Part shown: piece by piece, positions 1 through 11,510 of the stretch
How positions within the stretch are numbered: position 1 is the first letter of the stretch
Layout: the number at the start of each line of letters is the position of its first letter
Assembly (NCBI GenBank): GCA_001642005.1
Contig: LWCA01000168.1
Span: 1 to 45,322 of the forward strand
From: Intoshia linei
Lineage: Eukaryota; Orthonectida; Rhopaluridae
DNA length: 45,322 bases
Reading direction: 5' to 3'
Notes under the pieces: generated by a model
Database searches by the model: none
What the model was told of the DNA's origin: nothing
The model's input: only the letters and a program-made list of their open reading frames with translations
Program-made: the position numbers and the translations under genes

Positions 1-655
1 ATGGATCTCATGCAGATCCTCGAAAAAAGTTTTCATTTTGTTGTCTAGTGTAATTGTACTGCTATTTAATGTTAATGTTGGCAACATTCACCCTAAACGT
101 GCTTTAAATGGTCTGAATCCTTTAATTATCAATAATTATTGATAAAAAATATTTTTTACTTATCGAAAGCAGATACTGAATATATACCATTACTAAAAAA
201 AGAAAATACCGGTTTATTAAATAAATTATTTACAATGTTATTTTTGCTGTGATTTTAGCTATTTGTGAAAATTTTTAGGATTGTACTGTTTTTACTTTAT
301 TTTTATGATTATATTCACATTCTGTCTAATAAATTAAAAAAATATCAAAATTGTTCTTAAAATTTAAATTTTTATGTGAAATGACTGGTTCATAGTGAAA
401 CAAGATTGAGAACCACTCCTTTAAAGGATTGTTAATAGTGAATACATTGTAATTTAATATAGTGTAGTACCATTTTTAAGTAAGATTTTATAAATGTAAT
501 TTATTTTTTGGGTAGAATTAAAAACTAGTTCGCTCTCAGCAGAACTAGGTACTATTTGTACAATGTACATTGTTACACGGTAAATTGTTAAAGTCAAGTT
601 AGATATAATAATATAATTGACTATGAAAAATAGATATGTTTATTTTTAAAATTAC
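1..655. repeat. Intronic copy of a hAT-like interspersed repeat (copy A)
   Basis: This is intron sequence downstream of myosin exon 9. From about 120 to 600 it parallels about 10250-10700, and its right part also matches 12225-12440 in inverted orientation. Shared landmarks are the stretch around 397-425 containing GAGAACCACTCC, then AATAGTGAATA, then a more GC-rich block near 535-560. The first landmark looks like a hAT-type terminus. No transposase coding is visible. A short open stretch at 1-48 is not convincing. Confidence 0.6.
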
Positions 656-3028
656 CAGTATTATCTTTGATGCTAGCTTGATCGGATCGCGTCACAGCAT
701 ATTCTACATTGCCTAAATGCATAATCCCAGATAAGCATCTAATTATATCTAAAATATAGTATATACGACGAATAACTGATACAAATACTTTTAATCTCCC
801 CTTCTTCAAATCCTTCCAATTTCATGGACTCTAAGGTAGTATCATATTCCTTTTTATCATCAATATCACCAGCTTTTAAATTTGCATTTTTTATGTATTT
901 AAAAGAATTGAAATCGTTAAGCAAATATTCATCTAATAGTAAAAAGTAAATCATACGTTATAAATCAGTGTTTCTTAAACTAAAGTCTACAGATATACAG
1001 TCTGTAAAAATAACACAATATTAAAATAATTTTGCATGATAAATGTGCCAATAAAATATTAATCTTTAACCTTTTTCTTTACTTGATAACCCATGCATTA
1101 ATTGATAAAAAATGTGAAAGTTTCGTTCATCATTATGCTGATTTATGGATCTTGATTTTTCCAACAAATCTAAATTTTTCATTATTATTTACATTGTAAT
1201 TAACCAATTGCGTCTCGAATACAAAATAAATGGTGAGCATGTATTAAACTGTAATATGGTTATTACACTTTTTAAATCGTAAATTTACACACTGAAATAT
1301 AACAAATTTCGGGATGCAAACAGTTCAGCCCAATATTTTAGTATTACATTTTAATTAAAAATTAAAAATTGTGTTTTAAATAATATCTACATTGTAGATA
1401 TTCAATATTGTTTACAATTAATAATTATTTATAATAAATAAATTAATTATAATTATTGATTGTTGATTATCGATATTGTATTGAATTGCAATATGACTAT
1501 TACACAACGAAACTTACAAATCTCAGGGTGCAAAATGTACACTGTTAGTTTATTAATTTTATTCAATGTTAATTTAATTATAACACTGCAGTGTAGCACA
1601 ATATAATATAATTTCGCTGACTATGTACTATAAAATTTTATTTTATTTTAAATTTAGCAGAGGGAAGCATTTACTGTTCGAAGGCCGCACTAACCTCCCA
1701 GAAAAATATAATAAGGCCGTACATGTTTGAATAAAATGTAATTTAAAAATAAATACAGCAGTGCTTCTTATGGGGGCCCATGATGGATGTGACTGGCACC
1801 ATAAGTGGGAATAATTTTATTAGTGGTGAATGAATAACTTTTAGCGTATTTTATTCAATTTAGTAAAATCATATAAAAAAAACACCTTCACCAACTCTAA
1901 GTCAAATTTTGGTTAACTGGAGACCTGCATTTCTCACTGACGATCCGCAACTGTAATTAACTGTAAGTTAATTAATTTTTTAAATTTTAAAAAATGATAT
2001 ATTACATGTATCAATTCTGGCTCCACAAATGTGTCCAACATTATTAAATTTAATTTTAATAAATTTTCCCTAGAAAATTGAATGAATTTAAAAATTGACA
2101 TGCTCATACAAATCTGGAAGAATTGTCATTTCTTTTAGTTTTTGCGTTACCAAATGCTTCCAAAATATTGTTTACTGTCAATAATTGTTTTGTCAACACA
2201 TCCTATATTATTTGATTAAAATTTTAGACATCATAAAGAATGGTACAATCTGAAACAAATATGCAATTTTCATTAATATGTAATGTCATCAGAAAGTTAA
2301 AGGTTATTAAACTTACGTGTTTTTTTTTGGCATTGGTAGAATTGGCAAGATATTGTATAATTTTTTTAGTATTTTCAGTTTTGCCTGACAAATAAATAAA
2401 AATATAAAAAAAACATACCTGCTCCAGATTCCCCTGTACAAAGAATCGATTGATTCTCTCGTTCTATAAATCAATGCAAAAAAAAGTAAAACCTTACCTA
2501 AGCTTAAATTTTGAAACGCATTGTCAGCAATGCAAAAAATGTGAGGTGGCATTTGAGATCTTTTTTTTCTGTGGTAACTATTCATGACATTTTCGGAATA
2601 AATGGGTAAAGAACGATAAGGGTTAATTACAACACAAAACAGACCAGAATACGTCTAAAAGATGTTAAAAAAAATAAAATAATGAAAACATAAATCAATC
2701 CGGAATAATAACGATCTCTTAAATTGTGAAAAACTGACGCCTCGTTTAAATTAGTCAATCTAGACATATCCTCAATTTTTTGAAACTTGGGTGGATTCAT
2801 TTTCTGAATATCTACATTGTTGACAATCATTTCTTTGTTATTGGATATGTTCATGACCTTGGTTTTACCCTTTCCAGCCGAGCCTAAATCCTTGACTGAA
2901 ACGTAACCATTCATTTCATCCGGCACCCACACTAATTTATTCTCACTCCAAGAAGTGTCTGCCGCATCTAATTGATTTCGATCAACATGCAAAAAACTTT
3001 TTTCATCCTTAGAAAGGTTATCCGTCAT
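656..3028 (-). CDS. zip: Non-muscle myosin II heavy chain, N-terminal motor exons (partial)
   Basis: Actin-based motor heavy chain of conventional myosin II, acting in the cortex and cytokinetic ring. Nine exons join in frame: 2690-3028 (ATG at 3028), 2498-2654, 2419-2463, 2317-2384, 2110-2202, 2006-2069, 1083-1169, 789-932 and 656-748, about 363 residues. Exon 1 gives the N-terminal SH3-like region and the DRYYSGLIY motif. The P-loop GESGAGKT is split between exons 3 and 4. Switch I reads NDNSSRFGKF across exons 5 and 6. Later exons give LLEKSRS, FHIFYQL and a block ending SDQAS. The VDRNQL and WVP motifs near the start favour a zipper/MYH9-like non-muscle heavy chain over a muscle form. Exon 9 ends at a good donor (655), so the rest of the motor and the rod lie left of the window. 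Five of the eight complete introns are 34-40 nt. Family certain; isoform likely. Confidence 0.95.
1170..2005. repeat. Large myosin intron carrying a hAT-like terminus
   Basis: This 836-nt intron separates myosin exons 6 and 7. About 1660-1790 contains a GC-richer patch ending in CAGTGCTTCTTATGGGG (1759-1775). The same motif appears inverted near 14715-14733 as CCCCATGAGAAGCACTG, so both look like termini of one hAT-type family. The remainder is AT-rich with no coding signal that I can see. Confidence 0.45.
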
Positions 3029-3194
3029 AAAAACTTTGTCTTGTAAAATATGGTACTACTTTTTACAATATTTAAACAACTGTATTTACACTTATAGCAT
3101 CAGTCCTAGCAAATTAAATAATGGTATTGGAAATAGTCAACACATATAGGCATATTGATAAAGTTTATTGAGTTACAAATACAATTTAAGGGAA

Positions 3195-3701
3195 TTAAAA
3201 CATAATCATTTGACCCTAAATAAAAATTTAATAAAATAGTAATTTTTGTAAATAAACCTTTTTCTTTTTTTCTCCACCCAATTCAAAATGCTTGCATCGT
3301 TTAATGTGTTGCATCTTTTTACGTTTGCAAGACGAACATTCTAATTTCAATGTAATTTTCTTTGTATTTTTTGCCTATGTATTGATATTTAAAAAAAATT
3401 TTCATTATTGGTTACCTTTTTTTTCAAAATAGGTTTGGTTTGACCACCAAAACCTTGCTGTTTACGGTTATATCTTCTGTTTCCTTGTTTATGTTGATTA
3501 ACCTTTCCCTTTTTGTACTGAGTCACTTTGTGTAAAGTGTGCTTGTGACATCCTTTACCATTGCAGTACGTTTTTCTTTGTTTTGGAAAATTCACCTAAA
3601 ATTTTATTTGTATGTTATTGAATGCTCTTTTTAATTTTTACGTAATTAAATTATATAAATGTGTTTTAATATATTTATTTTCAATATTTTAAACATACCA
3701 T
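3195..3701 (-). CDS. RpL36A: 60S ribosomal protein eL42 (RPL36A/L44), complete
   Basis: Protein of the large ribosomal subunit, at the E-site region in eukaryotes. Four exons join in frame: 3699-3701 (the ATG alone), 3416-3595, 3258-3374 and 3195-3215 (stop TAA). The product is 106 residues, the same as the human protein. Visible family motifs are [21 protein letters not shown], the invariant GGQTKPI block, CSSCKRKKM with its zinc-binding cysteines, and [14 protein letters not shown], ending GQMIMF. The ATG-only first exon fits a gtatgt donor at 3698, and the next exon starts with the expected Val codon. Introns are 103, 41 and 42 nt. It lies 166 bp from the myosin start, on the same strand. 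The gene looks intact and is probably expressed. Confidence 0.95.
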
Positions 3702-4609
3702 GATTGTTCCTAATATCGTTTTGTAATAAAGTTTTTTACGATATTGAATTTCAGCAACAGAAAATTAAAATAAAAACAACATAAGTTTGTTTCTTTTTTA
3801 TTTTCGATACTAAATGATATCAGATTTATCTAATTTATTTTTCATATTTATTAATAATGAATCATTATTTAATTTTTAAATTATTTACATTTAAATTTTA
3901 TTAATGCCGGATAAAAGTGGGATTTTTGAAATTATAATGTAGCGGTCGTCTAGGCTTTGGGATAAAATCCTGACATCTGGCAACTCTGCAGTGCAACTAA
4001 CGGAACATTTACTTTCATTATATATTGAATGGTATATAAACAAGTATTTCCGTATATATTGTGTAGTTACTACTACGCTGTGGTACACTCTACTAGTAGT
4101 AATACACCGCATCTTATATTATTTGCATGTCACAACAGCATGTAAACAGTTAGGGTTGTAACTTTGTTCGCTATATTCGTTAATTTTATTTATTTTGTAG
4201 AAAATCGGGGTAGCTCACTTTTTGCATTTTTTAATGCGATACACTTAAGCAGTTATTTTACTTATTAACACTAACATCATACTTAAATATGCAGTGCTCA
4301 TTGAGCAGTAGTTATGTCGATTTTTAGCAGTAACTTTATTAAATTGACAGTAAAATTTCTATTAGAATTAAACTAGCTAATTAAACTAACTGTTAATAAT
4401 AAATTTTTTTTAAATTTAAATTTCTATTTGTTTTGCTTATTCTTTCCATAAAGATTGCATTCTAATTATGACAAAATTTGTTGATGAAAAAAAGTTATTC
4501 AGAAATTTTGCATTTTTTCATTTGGCATTTCATAAAATTAAGAAAACTATTGAAAAAATTAAATTTTATCCTGAATTATCTAAGTTGTATATTTATTTTC
4601 ACTAGTTTA
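3702..4609. other. Gene-free AT-rich stretch upstream of eL42
   Basis: It contains the presumed eL42 promoter next to 3702. A small minus-strand ORF at 3891-4112 shows no family resemblance and no splice context, so I treat it as chance. Otherwise I see only low-complexity AT-rich sequence. Confidence 0.4.
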
Positions 4610-5935
4610 TGTTTACTAATCTAACTAAAAAAAATCAATTCTGTCCAATATTGGTTTGTGTGTGTTATTATTTATTTCAATAACTACCAGTCTTAGAATT
4701 ATATAAAGTCCACATTTCAATTACAGTTTTTTCCAGAAGTGTTATTAAAAAATAAATTTCAACCCCCAAACTCACGTCTTACGAATCAACAACCCTAATT
4801 GTGCTTTTTTTGAAAATCAAACGAGTTGGAGAATTTAAAAAAATATATACTCTCATACGGATTTTAAAATAATAAACATTAGCATAAATTTAAATGTAAA
4901 AAAATTTACAGATGGTAGAGTTGTATCCTGTTAATACGCACATAAAAATTTCAATTTAAATAAGTGATGCCTTGATGGTCAAAAAGCATTTTAGTTTTCA
5001 TATTTTTTTTGCGAAATATTTTATTAAAACAAAAAATGTGAAATAATTAACGGTCCAAAAATTAAAAAAATAATTATCTGATAGAGCTTATTCCAGTTGA
5101 TATAAATACAAAATTTCAACCCCAGAAATCAACCAATTTTCAAATATAATTTAAAAAAAATGTGGTTGTCATAGAAACATTGGCCCAAGTGATCTCGATT
5201 AGCCAGAGTAGCCACTGCTTACAAGTGATTGTCAAGTGAATATAACTAAGATATAAATAATTTCTAATAATTAGCAGGTGCACTCCGCTATATAAATTTA
5301 ATATATAGATTTATTACTAGTCAAATGAAAATGTGTTCGAGTTATGTGTATTTAAATTGAGATATGACATTTATACAAACATTTCGTTTTTGTTTTGTCA
5401 AGTCAAGTCAAGTGTTCATATTATGAACTTCATATTTACAAATTAGAAATTAATTTAACAATTATTAAGAAATATTAACACTAGAAAATACTAAATATTT
5501 GATTTTTTAATATTTTTCTAATTTTTCAAAAAATATCAACTCGGGCTTTTCCCGAATAGCCCGAGTTGGAGAGTCGCCACTGAATTATTTTATTTATTAA
5601 CTCTACAAATTATATCAATATTATTTTCTCAAATTTCGTTATGTGATTTAGTGTAATGGTAATAATATATTAAAAATTATTTTTCACTGGGCATGTGTAG
5701 ATTTCTGGGGTTGAAATTTTGTATTTATATCAACTGGAATAAGATGTATTAAAACAATCTATTTTTTTAATTGTAGGACCGTTATTTAAAAATTTTGGTG
5801 TGTGTTAACTAGATATAACTGTATCATCCGTAATTTTGTTTAAAATTCTAGGGCCGTTTTCATTTTTAAAAAAAGGTAATCTGGGTTTTTGATCGTGAAA
5901 ATTATCTTTTTTGAGATTGACATTTATGATAATGC
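4610..5935. repeat. Foldback-like element: inverted copies of one repeat around a GC-rich hairpin
   Basis: The left arm (about 4640-5160) belongs to a repeat also present at about 30310-31020. Landmarks are ATAACTACCA at the left, a GTTTTTTCC stretch, and AGCTTATTCCAGTTGATA near the right. The right arm (about 5690-5930) is the same family inverted, with a matching TATCAACTGGAATAAG, but shorter inside. In the roughly 520-nt spacer, 5537-5547 and 5558-5568 form a perfect 11-bp inverted repeat (AACTCGGGCT core) around a 10-nt loop, unusually GC-rich for this window. No ORF is present. Whether this is one foldback transposon or two adjacent insertions is inference. Confidence 0.65.
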
Positions 5936-6636
5936 TCAGGATTTTAAAAACTATTAGTGAAGCTTTTAGTGAAGATGATTTTTATGTCATGACACCCATA
6001 GGGACATATACATGAGAAACACAATATTCATGTGTTTGGGATCCTATACATGTTGCCAGGTATAAAGTTAAATTCTTCATTTAAAATCTGTGTTTCTAAG
6101 TGTACAGTTGTTTTTTGCTGAAATAGTTCCATAGATTAATTATAAATTTAATTCCAACAATTGAAATGTGTATACGTTCAATGCACATTTTTTCTAGAAA
6201 ATTGTAAACATTTCTCAATGTTTAGATGAGACTAATGACACCAAGGATATGACACAAGTAGTAGTGTTTGTTCGTATGACGAATGATGAATTCGACATTT
6301 ATGAAGAAATGATGGGACTAGTTGGATTGACTGGTACAAATAAAAGTAAAAGTGTGAAAATTATAAGCTATGACTTTTATATAATATAATTTTTTTTACT
6401 ATTTAGTGACTAAATTAAATCTATTAAATTAAGTCTATTAACCCTTACGAGACAAAAACACGTATACATGCAAAGAAGTACAATCATAAATTTAAATTGT
6501 TTGTCGGCATGCAAAAATAAGGCGGTACATATGTCAATTGTGAACAAATTATTACTCATGAAATATGAGTACAAAATTAATTTTATTACCAACATTTACA
6601 TAGTGTCAACAATAAAATATTACATTATACAAAAAT

Positions 6637-6920
6637 ATTTCAGTTTTTGCGCACTAGATAAAATGTTCCCATATTTACCGTTATTGAATTAACAAATTGT
6701 ATATTTTTAATATAATTAAACTGTATATAACGATGCTAAAATTAATTTTTTTGGTTAGTTAAATCAAAAATTATAATATTATTTTTTGAGGATTATTTCC
6801 GTTTTTGCGCATGAAATAAAATGTTCTTACTCTTTACCTTTAGTGAATTAAACTATCTTAAATTTTTAATAAAATTAAACTGTACATAATGATATAAAAT
6901 TTAATTTTTTTGATTGATTA
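6637..6920. repeat. Diverged tandem duplication, about 120-125 bp per copy, inside the piggyBac element
   Basis: The two copies share GTTTTTGCGCA, ATAAAATGTTC, AATTAAACTGTA and a terminal AATTTTTTTG, separated by about 35 nt. They are clearly diverged, so the duplication is not recent. Confidence 0.65.
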
Positions 6921-7583
6921 TATTATCAGTTGCAATGTAATAAAATTTTAATTTTAATTAACAAAGATTAAAAATTAATATTCAGTAATGAAATTGAACA
7001 ATATCAAAGGAAAATTGTCCGCTTTACTGAACATAAAATTGAATTGCTCATTGTTGAGTCAACAAAAATGTAATTTCTTTATCAATTTTTTATTATAAAT
7101 CTCTTAATAAAGATTAAATTTCATAGATTTAAAAATGACCGGTAAGATAAAACATTAGCATCAATTTAAGCAGTTATTTTAAATTTGTTTTGTTATTATT
7201 AATGAAATAAATTTAAAAAACACCTTAGGTTGTGCTTTTAAAGTTTTGAACAAAATATAGCTCATCGTAACTAACATTTATATATTATTTTTTTGAATTT
7301 TTGTTTAAAACACAGTAGAGTATTTTTATAATAAAATAATTAACTCTAAATTTACATAAATATGTATTAACAATTAATGTAAATAATTAATTCGCATCTA
7401 ATAACCTGAAGTTATTTTTAAGTTTTTATAAATGTATGTATGCAATTAAAATTTCCTAAAACGTGCAAAGTAAAATATCCAAGATAAAATTTATACTCCA
7501 TGGTATAAAATATAGATACGCAATATTATACATCATGTTTGAATATTAATTAATTCTGAGCAACCTTAACATAATTTTGACGA

Positions 7584-8106
7584 TAATTTAAATTTAAATA
7601 CGAAAATCTAAATATCAATCCATTTATATAAGTATTTAATTAATTAATTAAAATATAATAAGGCTCTAAAATTATTGCTTAGATTTCATATTTTTAAAAA
7701 TCATTTTGCTCGCTATATACAATCTCAAATAAGGCTCACTGTTTTAGAACAATTTTATAGCTCAGAGAAAACGTAAAGTATTGTATTTTATTAGTGACAC
7801 TTTCAATTGTTCACTTTGAATAATCTTTCGAAATAATTTTATNTAATTTAAATTTAAATACGAAAATCTAAATATCAATCCATTTATATAAGTATTTAAT
7901 TAATTAATTAATTAAAATATAATAAGACTCTAAAGTTATTGCTTAGCTTGCATATTTTGAAAAATCATTTTGCTCGCTATATACAGTCTCAAATAATGCT
8001 CAGTGTTTTAAAACAATTTTATAGCTCAGAGAAAACGTAAAGTATTGTATTTTATTAGTGACACTTTCAATTGTTCACTTTGAATAATCTTTCGAAATAA
8101 TTTTAT
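7584..8106. repeat. Near-identical direct repeat, about 259 bp, flanking a single N
   Basis: Positions 7584-7842 are repeated at about 7845-8106 with a few substitutions and a small indel in an AATT tract. The single ambiguous base at 7843 lies exactly between the copies. This layout suggests an assembly join between two overlapping or allelic sequences rather than a natural tandem duplication. Confidence 0.75.
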
Positions 8107-8535
8107 GAAATAGTTTGGCTTTTATTTTGTAAAACTTAAAAATTTTTATGAAGTGAAAATGTTATGTAAATTTCACTGTCCAACATTGCAAAAAGAAACT
8201 TAATGTAACATATATTAAAATAATCAGTTAATTTTTGTGATTCTAACGATATATATATTTTTATAATTGAAGATATAAAAATAGTGATATTTCAATTAGT
8301 AATTTTATTATTCTATTAAATTTTTACCCACAAAAAACATAGTGACATGTTTTACATGTCAAATAAAGTTTTTATTACATCTTTCAATTAATTAAAGCGA
8401 TGAGTTAATTTTATAATTGCGTTCTCACAAAACATTTAAACAAGATTTAAACCATTAATTACAATGTCGAACACGTATACAACAAACTTACTGCGACCAT
8501 CATAAATTTTTCCTAATCTCAGCGACACTAAATTA

Positions 8536-8890
8536 ATGGCTGGTATACTAAATGGCCCACAAATTAGAAAACTATTAAAAGATGTACATTTTCGATCTAC
8601 CCTTAAATTTGAACAAAAAGATGCGTTTAATGCTTTGGAAAATGTAATCTTATTTATTCTTGGAAACAATCGATCTGAAAATTACAAGGATTTAATCGAA
8701 GAGTTATTGATAAAATACCAAGAAATGAACTGCCTTTATACCATAAAAATGCATTACCTAGAATATCATTTAGATTTCTTTGCGTTATACTGTGGTATGT
8801 GATCAAACGAAAAGGGTGAACAATTTCATCAAACTATGATGTTATATGAAAGATGTTTTGGAAGATGTAGATCATTAAATATGATTTGTG
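8536..8890 (+). pseudogene. Relic of a transposon-borne ORF (unnamed family common in arthropod genomes)
   Basis: An open frame from the ATG at 8536 to the TGA at 8800 encodes 88 residues beginning MAGILNGPQIRKLL, with DAFNALEN, NNRSENYKDL and YLEYHLDFF further on. I recognise the pattern from a C-terminal segment of uncharacterised, repeat-encoded proteins; I cannot name the domain. Past the stop, the frame reads on through GEQFHQT and a tyrosine/arginine-rich stretch, the continuation I would expect from that family. So the TGA is probably a premature stop in a decayed copy. It sits inside the piggyBac-type element but is not a piggyBac transposase. Function in the host is unlikely. Confidence 0.5.
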
Positions 8891-9437
8891 ATTTTGTTTT
8901 GTGGTGTTCAATAAAAAATAAATTTTAAATTTATCTAATTATTACTTTTTTTATTAAATACTTTTAATTGATATCTTCTTATATCTTAATTTTTTAAATT
9001 TATGTCTATCACTTAAATCCTTGATATTGAACAAGATTTATCTAGGGGTAACCCGAAAAAGTTATTTTACGTATAATGTAAGTACGTCCATAAAATTTTT
9101 TATTTCATATTTTTTGTCGATGTTGCCTTAAAATTAGAGTTAATTAATTAAAGTAATTAAATAATTAATGACAATTTTTTTATACATATGTAGATGTATG
9201 TCTATATGATGATAGAAAGATGTAGATAAATTGTAAATAGACCTCACGGTGGAGTGTACCTCTTTAAAAAAAAAACTTAGACCCTTAATTAAATCCAAAG
9301 TCGATCTTGAAATTAATAAATTTTTTTTAAAAATAGATGTATACTGGTTCACTTACATATAACAAAAGTTTCGGTCAGTTTGTCGAAATTTTGTTGGACA
9401 GTGTTTTAGTAAAAATAAATAGTCTCGTAAGGGTTAA

Positions 9438-10942
9438 ATCAAAATTTTTTAAATTTAGGGTATAAATGTAAAGTGAAAAATATTTTGTATTGAAAATTCA
9501 ATCGTTGTTAAAAATTGAATTAAGACAGCTAGAAGGAAAATTAAAAAACTAAGATGTTTAGTTATAAACGGTGATTAACATAATACTCTGTAAACCATGA
9601 CAATTCATTACAACACTGTTTTCTAAAAAAATAAAGTTATATTTTTATTTTAATATAAGATTTGTAATGGTTTATTTAAAATGTTAAACGCACAGCGAGT
9701 AGATGTCTTTGTCAAATAAAATTGTATATTAATTGGTTTTTCATTAAAATACACTATTTGCACGCTAACCATCTTTATCAGTTATTAGTATTATACATTA
9801 GTATTATTTACCTTTTTTTTTCATTATTAATTTTATAAAAATTCTAGTTCATCTTATGATGGGTGCGTTGATTTTGAAATTTATAAATTATGGTTTAATG
9901 GAGGCGTTGGTTGAAAAAGGTTGAGAACCCCTGCTCTAAGGTGTCGCGAACTGTAAAATAAAAATGGAAAATGTAAATATTGATCCTACAATTTCTAAAA
10001 AAAATTTGCATTGAATGTCTACACATTTCCAATAAAGAAATATGGGTGAAAATTTATATAATTCATTCCTTCGGGATTTTTTTCATTGCTACGCAATTGT
10101 TAAATTTCAAATTCTCATTTTCAAAACATTTTGTTACAAATTTAAACTACAACGAAACTAAAAGTAATACAACTTTGTTAATATCATTTTTATATGGATT
10201 ACAATCCTTTGCAATATTGGTAAAATTCGCCTGAAATATGTTTATAAAGTGAAGATTCGGTTAATTATTTTATACAAATTGGTATTTTTAAGTATTTAGA
10301 AAATTGGTACTGAATATATATCATCATATGGAAAATGACAAAATAAGTTTTTATAATTTTATTTTTTCTAAAAATTATGGTATTTATGACAATTTTTAGG
10401 ATTGAACTTTTTTTTCTTTATTTTTAATAATATTTTAAATTAAAAAAACGGGATAACAATTGTTTTTAAAATTCTTTACGCAAATGTTAACAAACAAAAA
10501 ATTAAGATGGAATAGTTCACTTAAAAAGTAATGTGATATGACGGTTCCACCTGAAACAAGTTTGGGAACCACTCCTTTAAAAATTGATAATAGTGAATAG
10601 TATGATTTTTAAGTTAAATTTTCAACATGAATTTATTTTTTTGATAGAATAAAAATGTGCCCTCGGCAGATCTAGGTGCGGTTTGTACGTAGTACATAAC
10701 AGTCAACCTAGTTGTAATATATTGTTTGAAATTACAATTTCTATTTATGATTCATGATGAGGCTAAATTTTGAATCATTTTATTCTAAAAATAATCCAGT
10801 AAGATTTGAACTAATGAATATAGTAAATTTTAAGATTGACGCACCTAGATTTTGATGGACTGGTCGGGATTCTCAACTTAATAAATATAAACTTAAATTT
10901 TATTAAAATTTCCATAGAATCCGTTTAAACTTAAAACCTTTA
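9438..10942. repeat. Repeat-rich gap: hAT-like terminus and copy B of the three-copy repeat
   Basis: At about 9900-9945 there is GGTTGAGAACCCCTG, typical of a hAT-type end. Copy B of the repeat described at 1-655 covers about 10250-10700, with GGGAACCACTCC near 10563-10576. The ORF at 9980-10234 has no recognisable motif and is probably chance. The last 200 bp should include the NDUFB9 promoter. Confidence 0.5.
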
Positions 10943-11510
10943 ATGTATCAAACAAAATTTGTTTCACATAGTCGTCGCGTCTGTAAATTGTATAAAGACG
11001 CATTACATGCTCTACGTGAAATATATAATGCACCGTAATTCTACTACATATAATTAATTAATCCTCGACAAGTAAAAAAAAGCTGTACCATTAAAATTGT
11101 TTCATTTAGACACGAGTGTAGATATCATTCCGTTTTATTGAGACAAAGGTTTGAAAAATATAAAAATGAAAAAGATTTAATGTTGGCTAAAAAAATGGTT
11201 ATTGAGGGAGAAGCTGAGTTGAAATCAAAACGATCGTGGGATCCTTTAAAATGTAAAAATATTATCTAGTCATTAATTCAATTAATTTTATCTATAGATG
11301 CGCATTCACCTGGGGGAGCAGCATATGATACGGAATTTCATTGGAGCGATTCTGTATAAAATTTCTACAACTTTTTCTTATTTTTAGTTATTGGATTCAT
11401 GGCATCCAATTGAAAAAATGGCTTATGCTAAATACTTTGAAAAGAGAGAAATAAGAAAAGGAGAATATATTGAAAATTGGAACAAAACATATGAAAATGA
11501 TTCTAAATGA
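10943..11510 (+). CDS. NDUFB9: NADH dehydrogenase 1 beta subcomplex subunit 9 (B22, LYR family), complete
   Basis: Accessory subunit of mitochondrial respiratory complex I. Four exons join in frame: 10943-11034, 11110-11252, 11298-11353 and 11388-11510 (stop TGA), 137 residues, slightly shorter than typical homologues. Exon 1 carries the LYR-type motif as VCKLYKDAL, here LYK. Exon 2 gives RYHSVLLRQRFEKYKNEKDL, the most conserved block of the family. Exon 3 has the SPGG motif (AHSPGGAAYD). Exon 4 has LDSWHPIEKMAYAKYFEKRE, matching the conserved WHP and YFAKRE region. Introns are 75, 45 and 34 nt; the last is among the shortest here. All key family residues that I can recall are present, so the gene is probably functional. 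Confidence 0.93.

Larger units (their letters stand above)
6438..9437. mobile_element. piggyBac-type element, non-autonomous or decayed, with TTAA duplications
   Basis: The element itself spans 6442-9433 (2,992 bp). It starts CCCTTACGAGAC and ends GTCTCGTAAGGG, a perfect 12-bp terminal inverted repeat. It is flanked on both sides by TTAA (6438-6441 and 9434-9437), the hallmark target duplication of piggyBac transposons. The interior is very AT-rich and shows no piggyBac transposase. It holds a tandem duplication (6637-6760 and 6795-6920), a direct repeat interrupted by an N (7584-8106), and a relic ORF (8536-8890). The exact length is uncertain because the N may mark a misjoin. Confidence 0.8.

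Noticed and set aside
1-48. Short open stretch at the left edge as a further myosin exon
   Set aside because: The translation in any frame does not match the expected motor segment.
3891-4112. Minus-strand 73-residue ORF upstream of eL42
   Set aside because: No domain, no splice context, and it lies in the presumed promoter region.
6410-6692. Overlapping ORFs on both strands at the left end of the piggyBac-type element
   Set aside because: They overlap the terminal repeat and have no transposase motif.
9980-10234. Plus-strand 84-residue hydrophobic ORF
   Set aside because: Amino-acid composition simply reflects AT-rich DNA, and it abuts the repeat copy at 10250.
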